The notes: generated from the letters alone by a model not told the origin. A stretch of DNA of 64,000 nucleotides from Cyclobacteriaceae bacterium (GCA_025808415.1 CP075525.1:186001-250000), one strand, 5' to 3'. Positions 33,828 to 44,011 are shown, counted from the stretch's first letter. Numbers and translations are program-made.

Positions 33828-36800
33828 TTAGTTCTCCCGAATGCGTTTAAAATAATCATTCACTTCTTTTCTATAAAAAGGGTAAAGCTTAAGGGGCACA
33901 GTTTTTAACAATTCTACCTCTTTTTCCTTTAACCGTAAATAATCTTCAATTGCTTTGGGCACTTCCTTATCATAATCCTTTGCTCTCTCTCCTTTACGCT
34001 CTTCGTCCATATCCTGTTCGCGTAGTGCTTTCTCTGTTTCCAACAACCGGGTTAAAATGTCGCGCTGTCGTTGAATAAGCTGATCGGTCAGCTTTTTATT
34101 CACCAGGTCGATTTCCGTCTCTTCCATCCGTTCCGATAGATCACCACCCGGTGGCCCCATTCCCTTTTCCTGTATTTTCTTCTGCATCTCTTGGAGCGCC
34201 CTTCTTATTCGTTCTTGTTCCGCAGCCATTTCAGCAAGATCCTCTGAAAGTTCTCGCCCACCCTTTCCGCTGTTCTTTAATTGCTCGATTTTATTGTTAA
34301 GCTGTTGTTGCATTTGACTAAGATTCGGCTGGCTGCCCTTTTGCTTTCCCTTTTTGCCTGAGGCCTTGGCATTTGCCATCATGTTCATCATCATATCAAA
34401 ATGGCTGTCGAGCATTAGGGCAAGATTATTTATAGAAGTCATGCTGAATTGCATTTCCGTTGATATCTGAGGCCTCCTTCTTTCCCTGTAAGCCTCAATA
34501 GTTTTATCTAACCGGTCGTTTAATTCGGTTACTTCTCTTGTAATAAAAGAGCCCATCATGGGATCGCGTTTGCCTAAAGCTAACAAGCTGTCTTCCAATA
34601 CTTTAACATCATCCTTGAGTTTTAGTTGCTGTTGTGCCAATGCATTAAAGCGAGGATCATTAGCCTGCAATTCACTGAATTGCTTCATAAGCCCCTCCTG
34701 GTCGTGCGATACTTTTATCAGTCCATGGATAATTTGCCGAAGGGTTTCCAGGTTTTGCATATCCATCTGCATGCTCATGGAATTTTGCATGCTTTCCATT
34801 TGCTGTTGCATTTGCTCCATTTTTTTGATGGCCTTTTGTTGATCCCCTTTCGATTGGGATGGTTTTCCTTTTTCGAGGTTCTGTTGGCTGTTTTGTTGAG
34901 AGTCCTCTACCTCCTGGGTTTGATCTTGATCCGGTATTTCATCGTTGTTTTTCAACTCTTCGCTAAGCTTTCGTAGCTCCTCGAGCTTTTCTTCAGTTTT
35001 TTTGAAATCTTGCTTCAATTTTTCCTGCTCGTTTGCCAGCTCTTTAGATTTTTCAGCATTTTGGTTTTCTGAACCTTTATCCTGATTCCTGCTTTTGTTG
35101 GATTTCTCTTGTTCTTTTTCCAGCGACTCAGTTTTTTCCAATAGCGCCTTTTGCTCTTCCTTGTTTTTGCCAAGCTCTTTAATAGCCTGGTCAACTTTGT
35201 ATTCAAATTGCATTTGCTTGAACAACTCCAGGGTTCGCTCCAATTCTTTCTCCAGGTTTTTTGAATCTTTGTTGAGCTTGTCCATTAAGCGCTGAAGCTG
35301 ATTTGTATCAGCATTCTCTTTTAGCAATCGCTCCAGTTCCTGAAGAAGTTTTCGGGTTTCATCGTCAAGCAGCTCTTCCATTAATTTTTGGATTTGCTCC
35401 GCTTTTTCACGTATGCGTTCATCTTGCTCCGTAAAAGCGTCTTTCTTTTGTTCAAGCAACTTGTTTTGCTCCTTCAGTTCGTTGAGCATTTTCTCCAGGT
35501 TTTTCTTTTGCTCAAGAATGTCCTCAATCTTCTTTTTGTCTTGCCAGTCGAGCGACTGCTTGCCTTTCATTTTTTGCTGGGCGTCTTCAATCTGTTTTTG
35601 GAGTTCACGGGCCTTGGAATAACTCTGTTCAATTTTTTGCTCAGTTTGTGATTGTGATTTAGAAATCTCACCTACCAGTTGATCCTTTTCTGGAACGTAG
35701 AATGTATAGACAGACGAACGTGTTGACTTTTGTCCATTCACACCATCGTTATCCCAAACCTGTAGAAAATATTCAAGGTATTCGCCCGGTTTTAACTTGA
35801 GGGAATCCAATCGCCAATTGTAAAAGAAACTCTGTTGAATTTGGTTTGCACCGATAGGTAGATTTACGGAACCTTTTGAAACTTTTTGCTGTGTACTGCT
35901 TTTCACATGGAACTGAAGCGTCAGTTTGCTTAAGCCATAATCATCGGAAACGATGCCCCCCAATACAATGCGTTGATAAAGAATGGAGTCGCGAAAATTG
36001 TTGACTGAAAGCTGGGGGTATTGATCCTTAATAACGTCAATACGGTAGCTTATGCGTTCTTTGTTTTTGCTGTGTTCGTTTTCCAAAACAACTTCATACT
36101 GATCCGGATCTTGCAGCCCTTTCTTGAATTTAAAAACCTGATTATCAACGCTTTGCATGCCGCTGGGTTGGTTTGTTAAACCAAAGGCTATGGAGGCAGT
36201 GACGGTGTTGGCCGTATGTATTTGCCACGTGGCCACCGTGCCTTCCGGAACTTCGAGATTGCCAGCGTTAACAAGTTGTTCATTTTTTCGCTGAAGGTAC
36301 CGCGGGTACTCCAGGCTTAGCCTGAGTTGTGTTAGTTCTGGTCGATTGGCCAACGTAATTTCAAATGCCCGGGAATAAAATCCGGCCGCTTCAAATTGAA
36401 TTTTCTTTCCTTCCTGCAGTTTGTTAAAAGTGTATTGAAAATTTCCATTGCCAAGGGCATCCATTTTCAGGCGTTGGGTATTCGTTACCAGATAGCACGA
36501 TTCTGGTATAGCGCTGCCATCCAGCGAAAGCGAAAGCGTAAAGTCTTCATTAAAGAAACCAACAAGCTCTTTGTTTTGGATTACAAAATTAAATGGGGCC
36601 TGTGGGGCAAACTGCTGGTTAAAGTTTACAATGCGATGGGTGCTTTGTGTTAATATATTCTTATTGAAAAAGGCAACGAGAACAATAACACCAACCGGTA
36701 CAAGCAAAACCTTTATGTACTTTTTGTTTTGACGAAGATCAATTGCCGAATCGAACCGCAAGGATTCAAAGGCACCTGACTTTTGCGCCACACTGGCCAT

Positions 36801-37172
36801 GGCAAGTGGTGATTTTTGATTTAGTCCTGTTAGCTGGATAAGGTTTAGTAGCCTGTCTTGTATTTGAGGAAAGTAAGTTCCAATTAGCCGCGCACTCTCT
36901 TCTTCGCCCATTCCCTTTTTTGCGACCCAAAATTCAATGGGCTCTTTCAGGAAACGATAAATGCAAAAAATGGCTGTTGCGACAAATGTCACAATGAGCA
37001 ACAACCGGCCCCAAGGGGCAAGCCAAAGCGCATGCTCAAGCAAGGCCGCAACAATAAAATAGAAAGTTAGTATGGTAATGGAGAGCAAAGCCCCTCTCAA
37101 TAACAGGTCGGTATAATACCTGCGCCTGAATGAATTAATGTTTGCTTTAACTTTTTCAAATCCTCCTTGCAT
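33828..37172 (-). CDS. DUF4175-family membrane coiled-coil protein
   Basis: 1114 residues. Hydrophobic helices near 20-45, 52-68 and 152-168 are followed by an envelope region with beta-sandwich character (about 180-470). A very long Gln/Lys/Glu-rich coiled coil then runs from about 500 to 1080. This matches DUF4175, common in Bacteroidota; the function is unknown to me. Low-complexity runs such as KMEQMQQQMESMQNSMSMQM are real coding sequence, not repeats at DNA level. Sits upstream of the RsbW-like ATPase and ybeY in the same run. Confidence 0.9.
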   Translation of the reverse strand: MQGGFEKVKANINSFRRRYYTDLLLRGALLSITILTFYFIVAALLEHALWLAPWGRLLLIVTFVATAIFCIYRFLKEPIEFWVAKKGMGEEESARLIGTYFPQIQDRLLNLIQLTGLNQKSPLAMASVAQKSGAFESLRFDSAIDLRQNKKYIKVLLVPVGVIVLVAFFNKNILTQSTHRIVNFNQQFAPQAPFNFVIQNKELVGFFNEDFTLSLSLDGSAIPESCYLVTNTQRLKMDALGNGNFQYTFNKLQEGKKIQFEAAGFYSRAFEITLANRPELTQLRLSLEYPRYLQRKNEQLVNAGNLEVPEGTVATWQIHTANTVTASIAFGLTNQPSGMQSVDNQVFKFKKGLQDPDQYEVVLENEHSKNKERISYRIDVIKDQYPQLSVNNFRDSILYQRIVLGGIVSDDYGLSKLTLQFHVKSSTQQKVSKGSVNLPIGANQIQQSFFYNWRLDSLKLKPGEYLEYFLQVWDNDGVNGQKSTRSSVYTFYVPEKDQLVGEISKSQSQTEQKIEQSYSKARELQKQIEDAQQKMKGKQSLDWQDKKKIEDILEQKKNLEKMLNELKEQNKLLEQKKDAFTEQDERIREKAEQIQKLMEELLDDETRKLLQELERLLKENADTNQLQRLMDKLNKDSKNLEKELERTLELFKQMQFEYKVDQAIKELGKNKEEQKALLEKTESLEKEQEKSNKSRNQDKGSENQNAEKSKELANEQEKLKQDFKKTEEKLEELRKLSEELKNNDEIPDQDQTQEVEDSQQNSQQNLEKGKPSQSKGDQQKAIKKMEQMQQQMESMQNSMSMQMDMQNLETLRQIIHGLIKVSHDQEGLMKQFSELQANDPRFNALAQQQLKLKDDVKVLEDSLLALGKRDPMMGSFITREVTELNDRLDKTIEAYRERRRPQISTEMQFSMTSINNLALMLDSHFDMMMNMMANAKASGKKGKQKGSQPNLSQMQQQLNNKIEQLKNSGKGGRELSEDLAEMAAEQERIRRALQEMQKKIQEKGMGPPGGDLSERMEETEIDLVNKKLTDQLIQRQRDILTRLLETEKALREQDMDEERKGERAKDYDKEVPKAIEDYLRLKEKEVELLKTVPLKLYPFYRKEVNDYFKRIREN

Positions 37173-37281
37173 TGCCCGGGGTTAATACAATTCAAAACGA
37201 GCCAACCTGTTTTAAAGTTTGCACGATCACTAAAGATAGTGGCTTATCCTTATGCAAGCAATGCTGGTTATATAAGCGAGA

Positions 37282-37656
37282 TCAGATAGACCCGGGTCGG
37301 AATTTCCATTGGTGCTCAATTTCAAAATATTCGAGCACGTGCATTTTCAGCAGCTTTTCCTGCTCCAGTAAATCAAAGTGTGGTAATTTTTTAACTAACT
37401 TCCAATGTGGCCAACCCTCCCGATCAAGTCCCTCAAGTTCATAATACCCCGCCAGGCTTAGTACTTTGCAAATAGCGATGTGAAGAAGGTCTTGTTTTTC
37501 TTCCTTTGAAAAGAGGCGATACCCCTGCCCCAACTCCTGAACGCCAATAAGAAAAAGCACCCCGTTAAGGTCTTTTGGCTTTTTGCCCAACGTGTGTTCA
37601 ATAAACCGGAGCAATTCCTGCCAGCTTTTTTCCTGGTCAAGGTCGCGTTTAAACAT
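37282..37656 (-). CDS. Conserved hypothetical protein
   Basis: 124 residues, mostly helical, no signal peptide. Features are GVLFLIGVQELGQGY (about 37-51), a KEEKQDLLHIAICKVLSLAGYYE helix and WPHWKLVKKLP. I recognise no domain, though it reads like a small conserved Bacteroidota family. It overlaps the AhpD-like gene upstream by 8 bases and precedes DUF4175 by 109 bases. Confidence 0.7.
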   Translation of the reverse strand: MFKRDLDQEKSWQELLRFIEHTLGKKPKDLNGVLFLIGVQELGQGYRLFSKEEKQDLLHIAICKVLSLAGYYELEGLDREGWPHWKLVKKLPHFDLLEQEKLLKMHVLEYFEIEHQWKFRPGSI

Positions 37657-37990
37657 GGTTAAGTTCTTCCCAATACTCGAAAGCCCTCCTAAGGTGTGGT
37701 ATCACTATCGTCCCCCCAACCAATGTAGCTATACCCATCGCTTCGTTAACTTCATTGGTGGTTAAACCAACCTCTTTACACTTTCCCAAATGATACCGCA
37801 CACAATCATCGCAACGCAAAACCAATGAGCAGGTTAATCCAATAAGCTCCTTGCTTCGAACATCAAGGTGCCCTTCGGTATAGGCGTTTGTATCCAGGTT
37901 GAAAATCCTTTTGATGATCAGGCTGTCAGAGGCCATGATCTTATCATTCATTTTACTTCGGTAACTGTTAAAGTCTTGAACAATACCCAT
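37649..37990 (-). CDS. AhpD/carboxymuconolactone decarboxylase-like protein
   Basis: 113 residues, one CMD/AhpD domain. The redox motif is CDDCVRYH (C60, C63, H67), as in alkylhydroperoxidase-like members; the C-terminal helix ends in a Gly-Thr/His-Leu-Arg-Arg-Ala-Phe block. Probably a small thiol peroxidase or reductase. First gene of the minus-strand run leading to mnmG; comF diverges 73 bases away. Confidence 0.9.
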   Translation of the reverse strand: MGIVQDFNSYRSKMNDKIMASDSLIIKRIFNLDTNAYTEGHLDVRSKELIGLTCSLVLRCDDCVRYHLGKCKEVGLTTNEVNEAMGIATLVGGTIVIPHLRRAFEYWEELNHV

Positions 37991-38063
37991 GCGATGGCAA
38001 TTAACTTTTAGTATCTTGATTTATAAATACGAAAACTGTTTGAACGCGTAAATATACTACTCC

Positions 38064-38765
38064 TTGCCCACCCTAACGGAAATATTCAATGACTTCGTTA
38101 GCCTGGTTTATCCCCGGTACTGCTTGGCTTGTTCGGAGGGATTGGTTAAAGGTGAGGAACTAATCTGTACCCGCTGCATACACGATTTGCCCAAAACAGG
38201 TTACCACTTGACAAAGGAAAACCCGCTTTATAAAAGATTATTTGGCCGCATTCCTCTTCAATCAGCTTTTTCATTTTTGATATTCAGCAAAGGAGGTAAA
38301 GTGCAACGCCTCATGCACGAGCTCAAGTACAATAACCACCCGGAAATTGGCATGGTTATGGGCAAAGTTTATGGTGACGAACTTGCAAAGGATGGTTTTG
38401 CCGGCATGTTCGATTTGATTTTGCCGATTCCGCTCCACCCCTCCAAGCAAAGGCAAAGAGGGTATAATCAAAGTGAAAAATTTGCCCTGGGCCTGGCCGA
38501 TAAGTTACGCGTGCCTTGTGTAACCGAAGCTTTGCACCGACAGGTAAAGACGGATACCCAAACGCGAAAATCAAAACTAAAACGGTGGGAAAATGTAAAA
38601 GATGTTTTTGTGGTTCAAAATCAGGAAGTAATAAAGAACAAAAGTATTTTATTGGTAGATGACGTGATTACCACCGGGGCAACGGTTGAAGCGTGTGCTC
38701 TTTCTTTGCGGCAGGCGCATTGCAAAACGATAAGCATTTGTAGCATGGCTTATGCTGAGGAATAA
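38064..38765 (+). CDS. comF: ComF-family phosphoribosyltransferase-like protein, TTG start
   Basis: 233 residues. An N-terminal zinc-finger (C20, C23, C35, C38: CLAC and CTRC) is followed by a PRTase domain with the PRPP loop ILLVDDVITTGATVEA. ComF proteins act in DNA uptake/processing after transformation. The frame has no upstream ATG before a TAA at 38049; TTG at 38064 keeps the whole zinc finger, so I take it as the start. Ends at a strong shared terminator. Confidence 0.9.
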   Translation: MPTLTEIFNDFVSLVYPRYCLACSEGLVKGEELICTRCIHDLPKTGYHLTKENPLYKRLFGRIPLQSAFSFLIFSKGGKVQRLMHELKYNNHPEIGMVMGKVYGDELAKDGFAGMFDLILPIPLHPSKQRQRGYNQSEKFALGLADKLRVPCVTEALHRQVKTDTQTRKSKLKRWENVKDVFVVQNQEVIKNKSILLVDDVITTGATVEACALSLRQAHCKTISICSMAYAEE

Positions 38766-38797
38766 AAAAGCCCCCCTGTTTTCAGGGGGGCTTTTTT
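38764..38797. terminator. Bidirectional intrinsic terminator
   Basis: A 15-bp perfect stem (AAAAAAGCCCCCCTG with CAGGGGGGCTTTTTT) with TTTT loop, flanked by A- and T-runs. It works for both convergent genes, comF and gldJ. Confidence 0.95.
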
Positions 38798-38816
38798 ATA
38801 ATTACTTATTAGTTTT

Positions 38817-40067
38817 CTAGTAGTTTGATCCGGCCCTGATCATCGCGCAACGGAAACCAATTGTTGCTGTAGCGCTATCCTGATCGAGGAACCTGCGTGT
38901 ACCCGGAGACATCCAATACGCAACATCTTTCCAGCTTCCACCCTTATAAACCCGTGCTTTGTCGGTAATAAGCGATGTAAAGCTTTCAGGGTTTCTTTCG
39001 GTCCACTCACCCGTTGCAGGATCTTTAAGGATGCGGTTGTTGTAGCCGCTGGCATCATCTAAAAATCCATCACGCCTCATCGGGTTAAGATCATCCACAT
39101 CCTGGAAAGAGAGCGGGCGGTAAACATCCTGAACCCATTCACTAACATTTCCGGCCATGTTATACAACCCGAAATCATTCGGAGGAAACTCATAAATATA
39201 GGAAGTAATAAGGGCGCCATCGTTTAAGCGGCCGGCAATACCAGCATAGTCGCCACGACCACGCTTAAAGTTTGCAAGCATAAAGCCCATTTGTTTTCCA
39301 TAGGGGTTACGAACAGCGTGGCCATCCCAAGGATAAACGCGCTGGTGGGTTTGCATTTCTTCTAACCACTGTGTGCCGATCATGGCCTGGGCAGCATATT
39401 CCCATTCCGCTTCGGTAGGAAGGCGGTATGCAGGGATAACAAAGCCCGATTCTAACGGTATGCGACCATCGGTTTCAGCGTATTCCGTGCCGGCTTTTTT
39501 AGCAAGTTGAATGTTTACAGCGCGGGTTCTCCAAACGGAATAATTTGTAGCCTGAGTCCAGCTAACACCCACCACGGGGAAGTAGCGGAAACCGGGATAG
39601 CGCAGGTAGTGATCAACATAAGGATCGTTAAATGCGAGTTTTCCAACCCATACGGTTGTGTCCGGAAGGGCAGCCTGGTATACTTCCTGAGAAGAATCGC
39701 GCGCCAGGTAGTGAAGATATTCCAACCAATGGATGTTGGCGATTTCAGTTTCGTCCATATAAAAGGAGGCAACAGAAACCGTTCTTTCAATATTGTCGCG
39801 GAAAGACATGACATCCTCTTCATAAGAACCCATTACCGTTCGGCCGCCCTCAATAAATACCATGTTTGGGGCATCGGGCTGGCCTTTGTATGCATTGACC
39901 ATGAAGCCCCCTTCGTCTTCGTTATTAAAACGAAGACCAGTGGCGGTACTTACTTGCCCTGGGTTTTGGGCGGTTGGCTTTCCACCGCCCCTGCCAAAGA
40001 GGGAACAGGCCGAAAGCACGACTGAACTGATGGCTAAAAATAGAAGAGCCTTAAGATAGTTGTTCAT
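38817..40067 (-). CDS. gldJ: Gliding motility/type IX secretion lipoprotein GldJ
   Basis: 416 residues from the ATG at 40067, which starts a lipoprotein signal with lipobox VLSAC; a longer frame to 40124 only adds an unlikely extension. The body is a formylglycine-generating-enzyme (SUMF1)-like fold. GldJ-type features are MVFIEGGRTVMGSYEEDVM, SFYMDETEIANIHWLEYLHYL, RLPTEAEWEYAA, GNVSEWVQDVYRP and a C-terminal YKGGSWKDV...GFRCAM block. GldJ supports gliding and stabilises the T9SS ring partner GldK. The sister GldK has a similar fold, so J versus K should be confirmed. Confidence 0.85.
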   Translation of the reverse strand: MNNYLKALLFLAISSVVLSACSLFGRGGGKPTAQNPGQVSTATGLRFNNEDEGGFMVNAYKGQPDAPNMVFIEGGRTVMGSYEEDVMSFRDNIERTVSVASFYMDETEIANIHWLEYLHYLARDSSQEVYQAALPDTTVWVGKLAFNDPYVDHYLRYPGFRYFPVVGVSWTQATNYSVWRTRAVNIQLAKKAGTEYAETDGRIPLESGFVIPAYRLPTEAEWEYAAQAMIGTQWLEEMQTHQRVYPWDGHAVRNPYGKQMGFMLANFKRGRGDYAGIAGRLNDGALITSYIYEFPPNDFGLYNMAGNVSEWVQDVYRPLSFQDVDDLNPMRRDGFLDDASGYNNRILKDPATGEWTERNPESFTSLITDKARVYKGGSWKDVAYWMSPGTRRFLDQDSATATIGFRCAMIRAGSNY

Positions 40068-40337
40068 TGTAACGTTGATTTTAAAGCAACTGCTAATATA
40101 TGGACATAAATGCATGTTTTCCAAGCAGAAGCCATTTTATTCATAAATCATTAATCCAATAACGGTTGGTGTTAAAGAACGCATTGGCGACCCGGGTATT
40201 GTTTCGGGAAGGAGCCATCCCAAAACAGGAAACGCAAGCAACGATAAACGATCAAAACCGAGGGTTGAGCAGTTAAAATTAAGGGCCTATCGGATGGCAT
40301 GAAATTTAAGCGGCCTCATGTGCAAAAGACCAATAAA

Positions 40338-40601
40338 ATGCTTTCAGTTCAAGAGTTCCGCACCATGCCCTTTGAGAAGAAGTGCGACATTGTAACTTAC
40401 GATGGGCAGTACTTAACCTTTCGCCAATTAGGTGATTGTAAAGTTTTTCTCTACAGCACTGATAATTTTTTTGTAGAGGTGTACTACACTACCAAGTATC
40501 AAAAAGTGTTGATGATAAATGCGTTTGAAAGTACACGTGGCCTGGAACCTTACCTGGACACAATTTCCTTAGCTGATTTATACTCAAGACCAATCATATG
40601 A
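40338..40601 (+). CDS. Small conserved hypothetical protein
   Basis: 87 residues from ATG 40338 (an ATG at 40299 would add 13). It has no signal or membrane helix and is a compact alpha/beta sequence (FEKKCDIVTYDGQYLTFRQL, VFLYSTDNFFVEVYY). Its last 52 bases run antisense to the 3' end of mfd, an unusually deep convergent overlap. Not recognised. The 270 bases upstream, back to gldJ, hold no other gene that I can see. Confidence 0.65.
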   Translation: MLSVQEFRTMPFEKKCDIVTYDGQYLTFRQLGDCKVFLYSTDNFFVEVYYTTKYQKVLMINAFESTRGLEPYLDTISLADLYSRPII

Positions 40602-43600
40602 TGGAGTATTTCTATAGCTTTTTCTACCTGCTCGACCGAATCAATAACTAAAAGAGGCTTTCCTGCTTGTTCACGCAATTTGCAACTGCGCGGATGTGTT
40701 TGGACATACTGTAACACTTTGCTGAAAACTTCAGAGTTAAAATACTCTTCTTTGCTGGACACAAAATACCCACGAAGTTTTCCTCCTTTTAGGGTTAACT
40801 TTTCAAACCCGACCTTTTCTCCCAGCCACCTTAGCCGAACGGAGTTGATCAATTCACGAACCGACACAGGGATTTCCCCAAACCGGTCGCGAAGTTCACC
40901 AATGAATTTTTCTAACTGTTCCTCATTCTTTATGTTATCCAACCGCGCATACAATTGAAGGCGCTCACTCGTATTGTTTACATAGCTTTCCGGAATAAGT
41001 ATTTCCAGGTCAGTTTCAATAATGCAATCCTGAACAATAAGCTTTGCTTTCGCGGCCAGTTCGTTGGCAAACAAATCTTTGAAATAAGTTTCCTTTAGCT
41101 CCTGAATGGCATCGTCCAATATTTTATGGTACGTTTCAAACCCAAGGTCATTTATAAAACCGCTTTGTTCCGCACCCAATAAATTTCCTGCACCGCGTAT
41201 ATCCAAATCGCGCATAGCTACCTTAAAGCCATCACCCAGATCTGAAAATTCTTCGAGCGAAGCCAAACGTTTCCGCGAATCGGAGGTAAGCAGTGAAGCC
41301 GGTGGAGTGAGTAAGAAACAAAATGCTTTTTTATTGGAGCGCCCAACGCGGCCGCGCATCTGGTGAAGATCGGACAAACCAAACATGTGCGCCTGGTTAA
41401 TGATGATGGTGTTGGCATTGGGTATATCCAAACCCGATTCTATGATGTTGGTTGACACCAGCACATCGTATTCGCCATCAATAAATTTCATCATGGCTTT
41501 CTCCAGCTTGTCGCCATCCATCTGTCCATGTGCAATACCGATGCGGGCATCTGGTACCAGTTTGTAGATGATGTTTGCTACTTCTTCAATATCGTTTACG
41601 CGGTTATGTACGAAAAAGACCTGCCCTCCTCTGCGCAATTCAAAGCTTACAGCATCGCGAATAATGGTTTCATTAAACGTGTGCAACTCTGTGGTTACTG
41701 GTTGTCGGTTGGGTGGAGGTGTAGCAATAATGCTTAGGTCGCGTGCGCCCATTAATGAAAAGTGCAGGGTACGCGGTATGGGCGTAGCGGTGAGGGTAAG
41801 CACATCAACATTATGCTTTAGTTCTTTTAGCCTGTCTTTAACTTTAACACCAAACTTTTGTTCTTCATCCACAACCAGTAACCCGAGATCTTTAAACCCA
41901 ACATCTTTGCTGACAATGCGGTGGGTGCCAATGAGAATATCAACTTTTCCCTCCCCCACCTGCTGAATGATTTTTTTTATTTCTTTATCAGAGCGGAACC
42001 GGGAAATGTATTCGATGGTTACCGGAAAATTTGAAAGCCTTTCTTTAAAGGTACGAAAATGCTGCATCGCTAAAATAGTGGTGGGCACCAGCACAGCCAC
42101 TTGTTTTCCTTCTGTGGCGGATTTAAAAGCCGCACGAATGGCCACCTCCGTTTTACCAAATCCAACATCTCCACACACCAACCGATCCATTGGGTGCGGT
42201 TGCTGCATGTCATATTTTACATCTTCTGTAGCCTTGGCCTGGTCGGGGGTATCGTCATATAAAAATGAAGACTCCAACTCGGCCTGCAAATAACCATCGG
42301 GCGTGAAAGCATAACCAGGAGCACCTTTGCGTTTGGCATATAGCTCTATGAGTTCTTTGGCAATGTCCTTAACACGCTTTTTGGCTTTTGATTTTTTTGT
42401 TTCCCACTCCTGCGATCCAAGTTTACTGATGAGTGGAGGAGCACCTTCTTTGCCCGAGTATTTTGATATTTTGTGCAGCGCATGTATGCTCACAAATAAA
42501 ACATCGTCATCGCGGTATACCAGGCGAATGGCTTCCTGCTCGTGCCCGTTTACTTCTTTCTTTTCTAACCCGGCAAACTTTCCAATGCCGTAATCAATGT
42601 GGGTAACAAAATCGCCCGGCTGCAACGTTTGTAATTCACGCAGGGTAAGGGCCTTTGAACGCGAAAATTTTTCCCGTGCACGATAGCGATGGAAACGCTC
42701 AAAAATCTGGTGATCGGTATAACAAAGGATTTTTAAGGTGGCATCGACAAATCCCTGGCGGAGCGAAAATTCCAAACCAGTAAAGTGAAGTTCAGGATGA
42801 ATCTCCTCAAAAATTCCACGCAGGCGGTCGAGTTGTTTGGGCACATCAGCCGCGATAAAGTTTACAAATCCCTGGTTTTGGTGCTCGATGAGATTGTTGG
42901 CAAGTAACTCGAAATTTTTATTGAACGAAGGCTGTGCGGATGATGGCCATTCAAAAACTACTGCATTCTTTAGTTCAAACCGATTACCGAATTCAATTTT
43001 TGTGAAGGGATTCGTCAGCTTTAAAAAAGAATTACTGTCATCAAAAAGTTTCTCCGGACTTAACACCACCTGCGTATTGCTGGAGGCGACAATGCGATGA
43101 AAGGATTCGCTGACTTTGTCGAAGGACTTCTGAATAACATCAACAGTCAAACGAAAATCTTTAAACCAAACCCGGGTTTCACTTCCGATAAACTCAAATA
43201 ATGATTGTCGCTCTTCGTGCATCAAGCGCGTTTGAATATCCGGGATAATATTAATGGCTTGTACCGTATCGACCGAAAGCTGCGATCCGGGATCGAATGA
43301 GCGAATACTTTCTACCTCATCACCAAACAACTCAATCCGGTAAGGCAATTCGTGAGCAAATGAAAAAATATCAATGATTCCCCCACGCACCGCAAACTGC
43401 CCTGCCTCATAAACGAAATCTGTTTTTTCGAAATCGTAACTGTGCATGAATTCCTCCAGGAAGGAAACATTAAGTTGTTCACCAGTTTTTATAGCGAATG
43501 TATTAGAGGAGAGTGATCGCCTGCTGATTACTTTTTCCGACAAGGCTTCCGGATAAGTAACTATAATTTGAGGAGAAGTTTTTGCCGCAAGCGCATTCAA

Positions 43601-43924
43601 CACTTCGGTGCGCATGAGAATATTGGCATTCTCCGTTTCGTCAAACTCATAGGGCCGTTTGTACGACATCGGGAACAGGAGAATCTCGCGCCCTAATAAA
43701 TTTTGAAGGTCGTTTTGAAAGTAGGCAGCTTCTTCCTTATCCTGTAAAACAACCAGGTAATCCTGCGGGTGCAGTGTAAACGTTGCGGCCACCAATACTG
43801 CATCCAGGCTGCCGGATAAACCTTTAATTCGAATAGGTTGGTGATTGGGCGCAGCGATCCCTGCGGCTACGGTCTTCACTAAACCATCCGCACAGTACAG
43901 ACCTAAAAATTCATTCGCCCTCAA
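40550..43924 (-). CDS. mfd: Mfd transcription-repair coupling factor, TTG start
   Basis: 1124 residues. Mfd removes RNA polymerase stalled at DNA lesions and recruits UvrA. The UvrB-homology N-terminus, RNAP-interaction domain (DFVTHIDYGIGKFAGLE), helicase motif I CGDVGFGKTE, motif II DEEQKFGV, motif VI QMRGRVGRS and the C-terminal TRCF domain are all present. The frame lacks any ATG near its 5' end. TTG at 43924 (giving RANEFLGLY after the initiator) is the best start. Confidence 0.96.
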   Translation of the reverse strand: MRANEFLGLYCADGLVKTVAAGIAAPNHQPIRIKGLSGSLDAVLVAATFTLHPQDYLVVLQDKEEAAYFQNDLQNLLGREILLFPMSYKRPYEFDETENANILMRTEVLNALAAKTSPQIIVTYPEALSEKVISRRSLSSNTFAIKTGEQLNVSFLEEFMHSYDFEKTDFVYEAGQFAVRGGIIDIFSFAHELPYRIELFGDEVESIRSFDPGSQLSVDTVQAINIIPDIQTRLMHEERQSLFEFIGSETRVWFKDFRLTVDVIQKSFDKVSESFHRIVASSNTQVVLSPEKLFDDSNSFLKLTNPFTKIEFGNRFELKNAVVFEWPSSAQPSFNKNFELLANNLIEHQNQGFVNFIAADVPKQLDRLRGIFEEIHPELHFTGLEFSLRQGFVDATLKILCYTDHQIFERFHRYRAREKFSRSKALTLRELQTLQPGDFVTHIDYGIGKFAGLEKKEVNGHEQEAIRLVYRDDDVLFVSIHALHKISKYSGKEGAPPLISKLGSQEWETKKSKAKKRVKDIAKELIELYAKRKGAPGYAFTPDGYLQAELESSFLYDDTPDQAKATEDVKYDMQQPHPMDRLVCGDVGFGKTEVAIRAAFKSATEGKQVAVLVPTTILAMQHFRTFKERLSNFPVTIEYISRFRSDKEIKKIIQQVGEGKVDILIGTHRIVSKDVGFKDLGLLVVDEEQKFGVKVKDRLKELKHNVDVLTLTATPIPRTLHFSLMGARDLSIIATPPPNRQPVTTELHTFNETIIRDAVSFELRRGGQVFFVHNRVNDIEEVANIIYKLVPDARIGIAHGQMDGDKLEKAMMKFIDGEYDVLVSTNIIESGLDIPNANTIIINQAHMFGLSDLHQMRGRVGRSNKKAFCFLLTPPASLLTSDSRKRLASLEEFSDLGDGFKVAMRDLDIRGAGNLLGAEQSGFINDLGFETYHKILDDAIQELKETYFKDLFANELAAKAKLIVQDCIIETDLEILIPESYVNNTSERLQLYARLDNIKNEEQLEKFIGELRDRFGEIPVSVRELINSVRLRWLGEKVGFEKLTLKGGKLRGYFVSSKEEYFNSEVFSKVLQYVQTHPRSCKLREQAGKPLLVIDSVEQVEKAIEILHHMIGLEYKSAKEIVSR

Positions 43925-44011
43925 ATCGTGCTGCTTAAAGCGAGGCGTAAATGTACTGTTGCTTACCCTCTCCTTACAAAAAAGCCATGTTAAATTTCTT
44001 ACTTTTAGTAA

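Noticed and set aside
34600..35600. Dense CTG/TTG-rich repeats in DUF4175
   Set aside because: Coding for a Gln/Lys/Glu coiled coil; not a DNA-level repeat array.
36230..36240. CCACGTGG as a further parS-like core
   Set aside because: Lacks the GTTT/AAAC arms; an ordinary E-box-like 8-mer within DUF4175.
39507..40025. A 172-codon plus-strand frame within gldJ
   Set aside because: Antisense shadow; no signal or domain.
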